Positions 43,053 to 53,777 of a DNA stretch of 64,000 nucleotides are shown here, one piece after another (within the stretch, counting starts at the first letter, position 1; each line of letters opens with the position of its first letter). A model generated the notes under the pieces. It was not told the origin of the DNA and searched no databases. It saw nothing but the letters and a program-made list of their open reading frames with translations. The stretch comes from Botryosphaeria dothidea (taxonomy: Eukaryota; Ascomycota; Dothideomycetes; Botryosphaeriales; Botryosphaeriaceae). Both the position numbers and the translations under genes were made by a program. The stretch lies in assembly GCA_011503125.2 (NCBI GenBank), contig WWBZ02000062.1, forward strand, positions 3,596,001 through 3,660,000. The letters are read 5' to 3'.

Positions 43053-45562
43053 ATGAAGACTCTTACTGAGAAAGAACTCCGCGCCGTTGCTGGCGACTAT
43101 GCGGCCCCAAAAGGAATCTACGAGCAGGTCAAGTCGTTACCCTTTCTCGGAACACTGACTTCCAATGTTGATTCGCTCATTGCTGGACAATGGACCGAGA
43201 TCGTTGTTGAGTATACTGTGGGCGGCAGCGGGCTGGCAGATGGAGCGTGGATCAAAGGGACTTTCAAATTTTACTCGGTGAGCTTCTCCAGCATGTTGAA
43301 GGAAAACGAGTACTGACAAAACTGTTGCAGGATTGGGCATTGTTTCAAACTTCCGATCCGGCAAAGGACAGCTTCGTCTCAGCGGAATACGTCCCCGGGA
43401 AACTGCTTCCAGGCCAAGACCCTGCCACTGTCCAGGACCTGTCAGTACGGTTTGACCAGAAAGGCCATGAGAGACCATTCCAAAAGGCCGTGATTGTAGA
43501 CATAGTGGACGGATATCTCAATCCGGGAGACAAGATCATCGTCCGTCTTGGTGATCGTCGCTTCGGTGCTCGTGGAACAAGAGCCCAGACATTCACGGAA
43601 GACAATTTCTTAATGCGCTGGTATATCGATCCAGTTGGGACTTCCAGGTTCGCCGCTATCAAGCCTGACATTGCTATTCCAATCATCCCCGGCCCTATAG
43701 ACCAGGTCAAGGCTGTCACCCCTCGTCTGTGCAGGCCGGGTGTCACATTCCCCGTGCATGTTCATGCAGAGGACGCTTGGGGCAATGCGACGAGAGACCT
43801 CGAAAACATCAAAGTCGAACTGCAGATACTAGCGGAGAATGTCTCAGATGAGAAGGTCGCTTCTGTTATTGAGCAGGTCGTCCCATCGATTGGATGGACA
43901 TGTTCCACCTTTCAGAGTCTTTCCCGCTCAGAGGAAGGAGACTACCGGATCACTGTTCGGCTCATCAATAATTCGACGAATGAGGAGTGGACGGTGGAGG
44001 AGCTTCTGGCCGTTCGACAAAATTGCCCCGTTCCAAGAATCCTTTTTGCCGACCTGCACGTCCATTCAGATGATACCGTTGGCACTAATGACAGCTCGTA
44101 CAACTTCTCCTACGCACAGCTTATTGCTGGTCTGGATGTCGTGGGGTACACGGCAAACGACTTTCATATCACTGCATCTCGTTGGTCTTCCACCCTGGAT
44201 CTCATCAAACAACTCAACCACGAGAACAAGGGAAGACTGCTAATCTATCCGGGAACCGAGTGGTGTGGAAACAGCGCTGTTGGAGGCGACCACAACGTTG
44301 TTTTCCTCGGTGACCTCGAGAAATCACTTCCGGAGTTCCCCATCGACAGGAACGGCAACGTCACGCGAAGCTTCGAATGGAATGAAGACATGGGAAGCAA
44401 CACGCAGCTCGTACCAGGCACATGGCCGCTCGACGAGGTTTACGCAACTTACGCCCACGATGAAGGGAACCATCTCTTAATTCCACATGTGGGTGGCCGA
44501 AGGTGCAACCTTGCTTGGCATCATCTGAAATTGGAACGGCTGGTGGAAATTGGCTCGGCCTGGGGCCAGTTCGAGTGGCTGGTCAGGGATGCCATCAAGA
44601 GAGGTTGGAAGATGGGTGTCTGCGCCAACAGCGATGAGCATCGAGGTCGCTGCGGTGGCGGTGTTCCTGGCACCGCCGTCTTCGGGACCAAAGGAGGCCT
44701 TACAGGAGTGCTAAGCAATGAGCTGGAAAGAGAATCAGTTGGTAGAACTCTGCGAGCGCGAAGGACATTTGCAACAAGTGGAGAGAGACTGGTCGGCCTT
44801 TTAGGGAGTGAAGACTGGAAGACCCTGCAGGGAGACGAGGTCAAAGCTCGCGCAGATGAGCCTTTGAACCTTCGGTACCAAGTCTTTGGTTCGAGGGGAT
44901 TTTCCAGCATTGAAGCTTTCGACGCTTCTGGATGCTTCTACCACCGTGATCTGTGGGCCGAACACAGCACTGAAACGCCAAGGAAGATCCTCCGGATTAC
45001 TTGGGGTGGTGCCCGCCTTTACGATCGTTACAGAGAGGCTGTGTGGAATGGCATCATCTCGGCCATTGGAGAACACTCGTCCATCCGCGCCATCCAGCCG
45101 TTTGGAGGCATTTCCTACATCCCGGAGGAGACCATCACTTTGGATGACAAATCAAAGGTTTTATTCAATACACGGACCAGCGGAGATTTTGATGGAGTCA
45201 ACATCTTCTTCGAGGGAGACAACCTTCCTGAGTCCGTACATATCTCAGGTACTCTCGGCGGATATGTGAAAATTGGCAATGTGCTTGACGGAAATCCTCA
45301 CAAGCCACAGCCCGAGTTTGACGTCTCTTTCAGCGAGGCCGACATCTCTCAGCCAGGCGGCAAAGCAGTTTCCATTCCAGGCGGAGCGGAGTTGTTCCTT
45401 AAAGTGCAAGCAGTCCCTGACACAGCGCTTCCCGTAAGCATTGACGGTACCCTTGAGCTTGCGGCGGCTGCGAAAGGAGAAAGCAGGTCGGTATTTCTTG
45501 TGGGCAGAGAATGGGATGGAGGCAAAGTTGTGACTAGTCCAATATTCTTGGAATACATCTAA
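43053..45562 (+). CDS. PHP/DUF3604-type metallohydrolase-like protein
   Basis: A large protein of unknown reaction. Exons are 43053-43277 and 43331-45562 with a 53-nt intron, giving 818 residues. The first 300 residues look like a beta-rich domain. A polymerase/histidinol-phosphatase (PHP)-like metal site follows: DLHVHSDD with H318 and H320, then PGTEWCGN, GGDHNVVFLGD, LLIPHVGGRR and NSDEHRG. Order and spacing match the DUF3604 family, whose members are thought to be metal-dependent hydrolases. No signal peptide or membrane helix is seen. The C-terminus is another beta-rich region. It stands at the left edge of the candidate terpenoid cluster and faces the CrtC-like gene tail to tail. Whether it belongs to that pathway is open. 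Confidence 0.8.
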
Positions 45563-45726
45563 AGTTCATGGAGGAATTTATATGATGAGGATCTCGCGCT
45601 ACGGAGATGACAGAAATTGGCAGCATCAATTAAATAGAATTGATCGGATACATATACAAGTAGGTCACGGGTTTCTTGCTAATATGCCAACAAATTGTGA
45701 TTAACACAGGATAAGCTGGGCTGGGC

Positions 45727-46885
45727 TCATTCGAAGAGCAGTCCGTAGACAAACTCTTCAAAAAATGCCCTCCCCTCAAAGCTTTCCTTGCCTTTGATGC
45801 CACCGTTTACAGACCCAACGGCACGAGCATAAACAACATCGTTGTGGACAATGAGGCCCTTAGTCACATTTGCAACCAGAACTCCCTCAGCACCGAGGTC
45901 AAATTGAGCGGTCAAGCTCTTTGCCTCGGCGAGACCTGCGGCCGGAGGATATGTTCCGTTGTTTCCACACTGTCGGACCTGGAGCGCCGTATCTGCACAG
46001 CTAACCTGGATGGCCTCACCGTCCCTGACTGCGTATGCACTAACGTGTTCGGTATTATTATAGTCAACCAAATCATACCAAACGACTGAGTACGGGCCTG
46101 AACGAGCGTGACCCCAATCCCAGTACTTTGGACTCGTGATGACCGAAGCATGTCCCCAGTTCTTATCATGATATCCAATTCCGTTTATGGTGTTAAAAGA
46201 GGTTCCATTGGTCACCAGATCAATGCCTGCATCGGCGTCTGGGACGGCGTCGGCCCAGAAGAGATTTGGAAGGAGGTTTTGGTTTACGCCAGGGGCGTTC
46301 AAGTCGCAGGGGTAATGGGCAGGAGCGCGCTATCGATTGGTATGATATCCGCTGAGCAGGAAGAGAAAACCATGAATGAAAGGAGCTTACCGACTGCAGC
46401 TTTACTGTGCCTTCCAGACCAATACTCGGCGCATCGAACGTGATTTCGTACTCTGCATTGGCGTCCTCCAGGTTTGTTCCGCGGAAGCTTGCACCTGCGC
46501 CCGACCAATCTCCGGAGACACCGTGCTCATCATTCCTGATATCGGCGCCATCTGACGCTAACGTCTGTCCGGAGAATTGAGTGTCGTTCGGAAACGTTCC
46601 AGAAATCTGCACAGCCAAGGGGCTCGGGTTCTTCAGGTTGTCAGTATTGAAGAACACAATGTTGATTGCCGCATCGTCAGAGGTGGACATGGCGTCGAAA
46701 TACCAGAAGTCGAACGAGGTTTTGTTTGCGGCCGTGGTCATCTTGAAGCCATCGAGATTTCCAGCAACTGAGAACTTTTCCATGGAAATACTGCCATTGA
46801 GGAACGTGGGCGGAACATGGACAGTAGATCCGAGGGTCATGGAGGAAAGAAGCCCCACGACTGCTCCGTATCTCAGTTTCGCCAT
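45727..46885 (-). CDS. CrtC/lipocalin-like secreted protein (Diels-Alderase or hydratase family)
   Basis: Exons are 46885-46391 and 46329-45727 with a 61-nt intron, giving 365 residues. A signal peptide is likely (MAKLRYGAVVGLLSSMTLGS), followed by many N-glycosylation sites. The second half has NGIGYHDKNWGH, the signature of the carotenoid hydratase-like (CrtC/AttH) double-lipocalin fold. In fungi this fold includes kievitone hydratase and pathway-specific Diels-Alderases that fold reactive intermediates. The FWYFDAMSTSDD segment in the first domain also fits the family. It lies within 4 kb of a prenyl diphosphate synthase and a terpene cyclase, so a pericyclase or hydratase acting on a terpenoid product is a reasonable but unproven guess. 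Confidence 0.8.
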
Positions 46886-47945
46886 GATTGAGAAGAAATT
46901 TGCGACGATTGGAGTGTTCGAATGAGCACAAGAGCGGTCGACTTAGTTAGGGAATGTGCGATTGAGAGTTGATGGTCGAGAATGCACTTTTTCCATCAAG
47001 AAGTTGGTTGTTCCTGAATTTATACCTCCGAAATCAGCAGTTAAAATTTATCGCTGGGGGGTTCACGTGGCTATAGTGTAAATGTAAATTGCAATTGCCG
47101 TACATCAACGTGTTTGTATTCATTCCGTATTTAATAGCATCTCTGACGGTATTTCGATGATTGTGTTACCATGGCTGCAGTAGTACGGAAGTGCTTCTCT
47201 GCGCTGCTGATCTGCCCCAAAACAGTGCACCAAGCTGTTTTCTCTAGATGAACGCAGTGCCATGTTTTCAAGGAATAGGAACACATCCGTCGTCCCTTCG
47301 CGTACTCGTATGTGCCGTGTTTCCTACTGGTTCGGATTCGACGGTGTTCGGAAGACTTCATCCGAGAAACCGATGCCACAACGAACAATATACGAAGCCT
47401 CGTGAGAATGCTCCATTATCTGCTCTTAATTGGCCAATTATTTCAACTCCAAATATGGAAAACACCGTGCGGTCGTAGACCTACTGAATCAAGGTTGCCT
47501 GAGGGTTGTGCGGAAGGCATACGCGTAGTTGTGGAGACGGATGCGGACAGTGAGGTAGGAGCACGGAAGGCTCATTGCGGGACTGAAGATCAGTTTGATA
47601 TACCGAGTGATCTGAAGTTCATGACGGCTTCGTATTATGCTGTGTCGCATGGGGAGGATATCCCACAGCCGCGAATACCGCCATCCTTCCCCCGACCTCT
47701 TACTCGAGCACCACCCACGCTAAGCAGTTTTATCAGTTGTCCCGGAGAGACGGTTCTGAAATGCCACGGGAGAGCCTGGCTGTCCACGGCGCATTGAAAT
47801 AAAGCCCGCAGACCTGCAACGGCTGAATCACCGGCTGACCAAACACCGCGTCTGGTCTGGATTTATATTCTGCTCTTGCCATTCCAGCTGAAGTAGACTA
47901 ATCTGCTCTCTCCTCACTCCGCCAAAAACCGTCACAGAGTTCGAC
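46886..47945. other. Divergent promoter region between CrtC-like and prenyl synthase genes
   Basis: About 1.06 kb. A TATAAA on the minus strand (47019-47024) is 134 bases upstream of the CrtC-like ATG. A TTTATATT near 47859 is about 85 bases upstream of the prenyl synthase ATG. Frames in between are short and unsupported. Confidence 0.4.
47019..47024 (-). promoter_or_regulatory. TATA box of the CrtC-like gene
   Basis: TATAAA on the minus strand, 134 bases upstream of the ATG at 46885. Confidence 0.45.
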
Positions 47946-49024
47946 ATGTCTGTATCCATTGAAGACCTTGAAGCCGTCTTTGACGGATTGGTTGAGGACA
48001 TACTTGAGCATTTCAAGCAGTACCAAATCCCGGAAAGTGTTTGCAAGCAACTCAAAAAGGTAGCCCGTCTTCACTCAGAATAACATAAATCCGGAGCTAA
48101 GCATTCACACAGTGTCTATATCACAACACTCTGGGCGGCAAATACACTCGCAGTAGATCCGTCGTCGACACATGCTCGATGCTCCTGGGAGGCAAGCTGT
48201 CAGAAGAACAATTCCGCCAAGCAGCGACCCTCGGCTGGGCAATCGAGCTACTGCAAGCCTTTCTCGTCGTCAATGACGACATCATGGACGGCGGCAAGAC
48301 ACGCCGCGGCCGCACGTGCTGGTACCTGATGCCGCACGTCGGCATGAGCGCCGTCAACGACGCCTGCATCCTTGAGTCGGCGGTCTACATCCTGCTCAAG
48401 AAGCACTTCGGCACGCACAAGAACTACGTCCAGCTGGTCGAGCTCTTCCACGAGGTGGCGCTGCAGACGGAGCTGGGGCAGGCGTGCGACACGGTCACGG
48501 CGCCGGCCGTCGGCCTCGACGAGTTCACCATGGACCGCTTCGTCTTCATCGCCACGTTCAAGACGGCCTTCTACAGCTTCTACATCGCCATCGCCGCCGC
48601 ACTGATCTTCTGCGACGTGGCGACCGAGCGCAACCTGCAGACGACCAGGGACATCTCCATCCCCATGGGCGAGTATTACCAGGTCCAGAACGACTACTTG
48701 GACTGCTACGCGGACCCGGCCGTGCTGGGCAAGATAGGCACGGATATCCAGGAGGGCAAGTGCACCTGGTTGATCGTCCAGGCGCTGGGAAAATGCTCGC
48801 CGGAGCAGCGTAAGGTGTTGGAGGAGCACTACGGCCGAGACGGGCAGGAACAGGAGGTCAAGAAGGTGTACGAGGATCTGCAGCTGGCGAAGCTGTATTG
48901 GACCTACGATGAGAGGCGCTCTAGGGAGATTGGGGACCTGATTGCCGGTGTTGACGAGAGCGGTGGGCTGAAGAAGGAGGTTTTCGGCGAGTTTCTGAGT
49001 AAGGTGTATAAGATCGGCAAATAA
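47946..49024 (+). CDS. Farnesyl diphosphate synthase-like prenyltransferase (divergent paralogue)
   Basis: Condenses isopentenyl and allylic diphosphates, most likely to farnesyl diphosphate. Exons are 47946-48059 and 48113-49024, and the product is 341 residues, the usual FPP synthase length. The first Asp-rich motif is DDIMD at 93-97, followed by the basic pair in GGKTRRGRTCWYL. The second motif reads NDYLD at 231-235 where nearly all FPP synthases have DDYLD or DDFLD; the first metal-binding aspartate is thus asparagine. The downstream GKIGTDIQEGKCTWL segment is typical. No targeting signal is seen. The gene is co-oriented with and 1.05 kb upstream of a terpene cyclase, so it probably supplies that enzyme and is not the housekeeping copy. 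Confidence 0.92.
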
Positions 49025-50069
49025 GGCCAGCGCATGAGTAGTTCGACTGTCCCCGGGTAGTTATTTTTGATAGAGAATGGCGGGAACGCGTCAGCCAACT
49101 TCGTACTCCATGTGATACAACGCACAACGCAGGCTAGTTACTTCCGCAATGGCAGAATGTTGACGGAGTAGGGGAGGTGATAGGACAAGCACTTTCTCAT
49201 TCGAGAAAAATAAGAGGGTGGAAGACGCTGCTGACACATGACCAACCCCGTCGGGTCCATCACATACAGGAGGGGTCCAACGGAAACTGCTGTTCATTGT
49301 GAAAGCGGCATAGCATTGGGCTTTCGTTGTGAGCCCATCGGGGATGGTCTGCGAAGCGCCCATGACTTGTGGTGAGAGCTGTTGTAGGATTGCAGTGTTG
49401 GCAAGCATGACGTTGACTCAGTTTGCTCGATATAGGGGGAAGCTTGAAGATGTGGAGAATGCTGGATCGGGCCGTGCGGCGCCATGATTGCAGGCCAGGG
49501 TTCAGTTTCCCTGGCGTGCCCCACAAACTGACCGAATGGGGTTGGTCTTTTGGACAATGCGCGGGACAGTGCATCAATCCCTTGGATGATACCGCCTGTT
49601 CGTTACTCAAGGAACGCAAACGATTGGCCGACGAAATCCACCTACCAGGTCAAAGGGTGCTTGAATAGGCATGACAGCGGGCCGACCCAGATTATTCGGG
49701 CTATTTCTACCTATAGAACGCCCTTAGCGTCGATGCCTAGCTTGTAGTTGATCAACAGAATACGGTCGTAACCCTTTGCGTTCGCCAGTGCAGGCTACAC
49801 ACCGCTTGCAGCACTTCATTCGGCCCGGGATATGGCATGATTCCCTGATCGAGCATTTGGGAGCTGTCGTCATCAGCTCGCCCATAGTTTTTGGCGACCG
49901 ACGGATTCGTATTCGGTAGCAGCGCGTTGAACTCTGTGGAGCCTTGCTTAGCCGATGGAGGGCGCTGAATGCTTTTCGCAGACTGCGACCTGTCCGCTAC
50001 GCCGCCTGCCACTTCTCAACCGTTGCTCCCATACTTTTGACATTGTATTTCCAATCGCAAGAAAGAACC
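49025..50069. other. Intergenic region upstream of the terpene cyclase
   Basis: About 1 kb. Frames on the minus strand near 49100-49620 have no domain. It probably holds the prenyl synthase terminator and the cyclase promoter. Confidence 0.4.
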
Positions 50070-51488
50070 ATGACTTCTGGCTCAGAGAGATCTCTGGAAG
50101 CTATCAATGGTGAGCAGGCTTCCAATTGTTGGCTACGATTTTCAAAATAACCAAAAGGACAGCCAAAATCGCAGCACCTGCAAACCAGAAAGATCTCTCC
50201 CGCGTAACACACGCGTACGACTGGCTGAAAGATGCCTCGCTCGACTTCCTCAATCCGACACCCCCTGTACTTACTTGGACGTCGTTGCCATTAACTACAC
50301 AGGCGGACGACAGCAATGCATTCGACGTCTTCCCAGCTGCAGCTGGCCTTCCTTGGCCGACCGGGTTCCCTCGTGCGCGGCAGAACCGACACTGGAGAGT
50401 TGGCTTGAAGACATCGACGGCGGCGCTCGAGGCCTTTGTGAACAGCACCGACATGTCGCGGCTGGTGCGCGCGGCCGACGGCAGGTCGCTGGCCGACGTC
50501 GCGGCGCGGCATCTCAAGGTGGCTGAGGAGGACCGATTCACCAAGTTCCCGACCTACCTCTGGCCTGAGGCGGATGAAGAGCGGACGAAGCTGTTGGCCA
50601 CGGCCATGGTGCTTGCATTCGTTTTCGACGGTCTGCACTGCAACTTTAGATTTCTGCGGGACACTTGTGGCTGATGCGGGACAGATTTGTGGGAGGCGCA
50701 CGACGAGCAGGAGGTAGAGTCCCCGGGCCGAATTGTTAACACGGAGCTAACAATTGCAGCTTAGCACCATCCGCGATGACTTCATCCGGCGTTTAGAAGG
50801 TGGTGGTAGTGAGGATCATTCCAACAGAACCGATCTGCAAGCGCTCATCGACTCCGTCGTGAGTGGTTTCAAGCAACAAGACAGCATTGCTGGGAATGGA
50901 GGCCACGAAGTCATTGCACGCGTCATCGATTTTTCCAAGCACATCCCGCCACAGGGTGAGTTTAAGACGCTGGATGAATACCTCAGTTACCGCTACGTTG
51001 ATGTTGCTGCACCGTAAGTTGCGATGCTTGGGGTACAGCGACGAGGCGTGTTGACTATTTCCAGATTTTTGATATACGGCGCAAAATTCTCCATCAGCTC
51101 GAGCGTCCGCATTGATGATCCGAAGCTAGCAAAAATTACAAAACTTGCCGGCGACCACATTTCTCTTGCCAACGACCTCGCATCCTTCGATAAAGAGCTT
51201 CGAGAATTTGAACAAGGTGAGCTGCGCAATCTGGTAAACGCAGTAAACATTATCCGCAAGCTTTTCGGACTGCAGTCATGGTCTTCAGCAAAAGCCTTCG
51301 CATATGCAATGCAATGTGAATTGGAGACGCAAATCAAGGGAGAAGTTGAGCATCTCGAGGCTACTGGTGCATTGGATGCCGAAGAATGGCGCTTTGTCAA
51401 GGCTTTGCTCATCATGTTGGCGGGGAATGTATTCTACTCCATGATAGCGTCTAGATACGGTGGGGAGGAAGCTAAGCTTCCAGCATAA
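50070..51488 (+). CDS. Class I terpene cyclase (sesquiterpene synthase-like)
   Basis: Metal-dependent cyclisation of a prenyl diphosphate, probably farnesyl diphosphate. Five exons join in phase: 50070-50109, 50175-50630, 50685-50713, 50760-51013 and 51065-51488, giving 400 residues. The Asp-rich motif DDLWE is at 165-169; its second aspartate codon is split by an intron, and exon 3 is only 29 nt ([10 protein letters not shown]). The NSE triad is clear as NDLASFDKE at 296-304. R253 in [10 protein letters not shown], about 43 residues before the triad, is a good candidate pyrophosphate-sensing arginine. Overall it recalls the fungal cyclases of humulene-derived pathways more than trichodiene or aristolochene synthases. 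That comparison is from memory and the product is unknown. Confidence 0.88.
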
Positions 51489-52200
51489 AGAGGCATTGGC
51501 AGCTCAATCTGTAGCTGACTGGCTTATGCAAGCGAGTTCTCACGTGAGTTTTGTTGGCAGTGGGCTACATGGCGATACGGGGTCGGTTGCATAAGTATTG
51601 CGACGCCGGATGCTTCAACTATCCATAGTAAAAGCAGGTTGCCAATGCATTGGAAACCGAAAGCATGCCTGATCTACAATGTTTTCTTACTCACAGCCGG
51701 GTAAGTTTTCGGCGTGATTTGCGGCGTGAAGATCATCTGAGATGTCGAAGCACGGTGACTTGGACGTCTATCTCTGAATCGTAGAACCGAATAGCTGCGC
51801 TGTTGATATGCGCGCAGTACGATGGGAGTGGGTCTCGAGGAGGCGCGCTACCGGATGGTATTGCCAGTATCATGAAGGAATAGCGGTCAACCACGAATTC
51901 TTCACGGGCCACTGCCAGTGAAATGCAATCGCCTTTCAGATCCTCCGCAGACACAGCGGGTCGCCCACTATAGAGAACCTTATCAGCAACGCATGGATAT
52001 TGGTTGATTCGTATTGCAGATGTAGGACCGTGCCCGTTCGGGGGTCCGGAGGCACTTCCTACGTGGCCTACTCAAACGACCGTCCACTGTGGAGATGCGG
52101 GCTCGAGGGTTTCTCTTGCAGTATCAGAAATCGATAAAATGGCATTGAGTTTACTAAAATTAGAATGTGGTAATGCCGCTCTATGTTTGCTTCTCCGAGC
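51489..52200. other. Intergenic region between convergent cyclase and dehydrogenase genes
   Basis: 712 bases. No domain-bearing frame is found; the 3' flanks of both genes are expected here. Confidence 0.4.
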
Positions 52201-53428
52201 CTATGAGGGAAAGCCCATCATGGCCAGCATTTTTTGCTCCTGCTCAGGCCAGCCAGCCACATCCTTACTCAAGAACTCGCTCATCACTTTTCCTCCGTTC
52301 CAACCCTGTGGATCATCCTCAAGATCCCGGATACGATGTGGACCAATGCAGAAAGCGCGGCCTGAGAGAAGAGTCAGTGAGAATGGCCCCTAGCTATTGT
52401 ACAACGCGATTATCCGCCCGTGTTCCGAGACATATCCACTTCCCCGTAATTTCCCTCCTTCTGAATGAAAGAAAAGGCGCAAAGAGAGGAGGGAGACTCA
52501 CCGTTGACGCCCGGATCAGCCGCGCACCGGATAGCCGCCGTGACGGCCTGTCCAATATTGCCCTCGGGTGCGCCGACGGCGCGGAACATCTTCATCCACT
52601 CGACCGTCATTGCCGTTGGGATGATCCAGGGGGCCAGCAGGTTGATGCGATGGCCGCGGCGCGCGAATATTGGCCGCAGGTTGCGCAACAGGCCCCGCGC
52701 CCCGTACTTGGACGACGTGTACGCCGCCATGACGGGTATGTCGAAGTACGCGGCCAGGCTGGCGATCAGCAGGAGCGACTTGGGCGCCGGGGCAGGGGCT
52801 GCTTCTTGAGTGGGGGACGGCATCTCGAAGTAGAGCTGGGCGAGCTTGGCGGTGAAGGCGAGGCCGATGGCGTTGACCTCCCATGCGTCGGTCGCGGGCT
52901 TGGGTGGGTGGTCGTCGAGTGATGTGATGCTAGGTTCATCAGGCAAGAGGAACATCTCACTGAACGTGCCAGCGCCGCCGACTACGATGTCAAGTGTCTT
53001 GTGCGGATGAAAGTTGATGGCTGTCTTGAAGGCCGCGACCTGCTCTTCCCACGACCGGACGTCGGTCTTGACAAATTGAACCCTGTGCGGTATGAGGTGA
53101 TCCCTTTACGGAACGTTTTGTTGATTTCAGGACTTCGACTTACTTCAGACCCTTGGCTTGCAGATCTGCGGCATGCTTCTTGCCGTCTGTTTCATTAATG
53201 TCCACGAGGGTGACGTAGGCCCTGGAAGTTTCAGACGTGATTCTTCATCCTGACGACTTCAGGCGTGACTTGAGCTTACCCTTTCTCTGCGTAGGCAGTG
53301 CCGATGGCAAGACCAAGACCGGAAGCCCCACCAGTAATCAATGCATTTCGGCCCTTCAGGTTTTCCGCAGCTAGGAGCGTATTTACGTCGTCATTGCCGA
53401 GCGGGGGGGAGAGAGGGACGGGAGCCAT
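52201..53428 (-). CDS. Short-chain dehydrogenase/reductase
   Basis: NAD(P)-dependent oxidoreductase of the classical SDR type, resembling 15-hydroxyprostaglandin dehydrogenase relatives. The ATG is at 53428 and the stop is at 52201-52203. Four exons are inferred. The glycine motif GGASGLGLAIG is near residue 33, and AYVTLVDINE marks an aspartate that favours NAD. A VVGGAG segment stands where most SDRs have NNAG. The catalytic serine region is LLIASLAAY, with tyrosine and lysine in AAYTSSKYG. The last exon (RAFCIGPHRIRDLEDDPQGW) restores a typical C-terminus. About 320 residues. Next to the terpene cyclase and convergent with it, it is a natural candidate for oxidising a terpene alcohol. Confidence 0.88.
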
Positions 53429-53777
53429 TGTGCTGGATTTAGGTGGGTCGGTGTGGGATGTGAAATGCCTGTGGCGTTTGATAAAAGAAAAAGCACTAGG
53501 CAAAAATGAATCAATTTAAATCCTCCTTGAATTCCACGGGGCTAGGCAGCCACGTAACCTGTGAGGGCCCGCGACAATAGAAAGCAGAGCAGCTTCGACT
53601 GAAAGCGGAGCGGTGAAAGCAGATCATGGGTCCCACTAAATGGGTACTCTGTGAACACCCTTGTAGAACGCCTGAGATGTCAAGTGAGGGACCTAGTAAT
53701 ACGTGTGCCCAGAAGTCCTACGATGCTCGAGCCGTTTCCCCACGGACTCGTCTGTTCCCTTATTCCATCCTCGGCAT
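53429..53777. other. Short intergenic region
   Basis: 349 bases containing the dehydrogenase promoter and the 3' flank of the membrane protein gene. Nothing else is seen. Confidence 0.4.
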
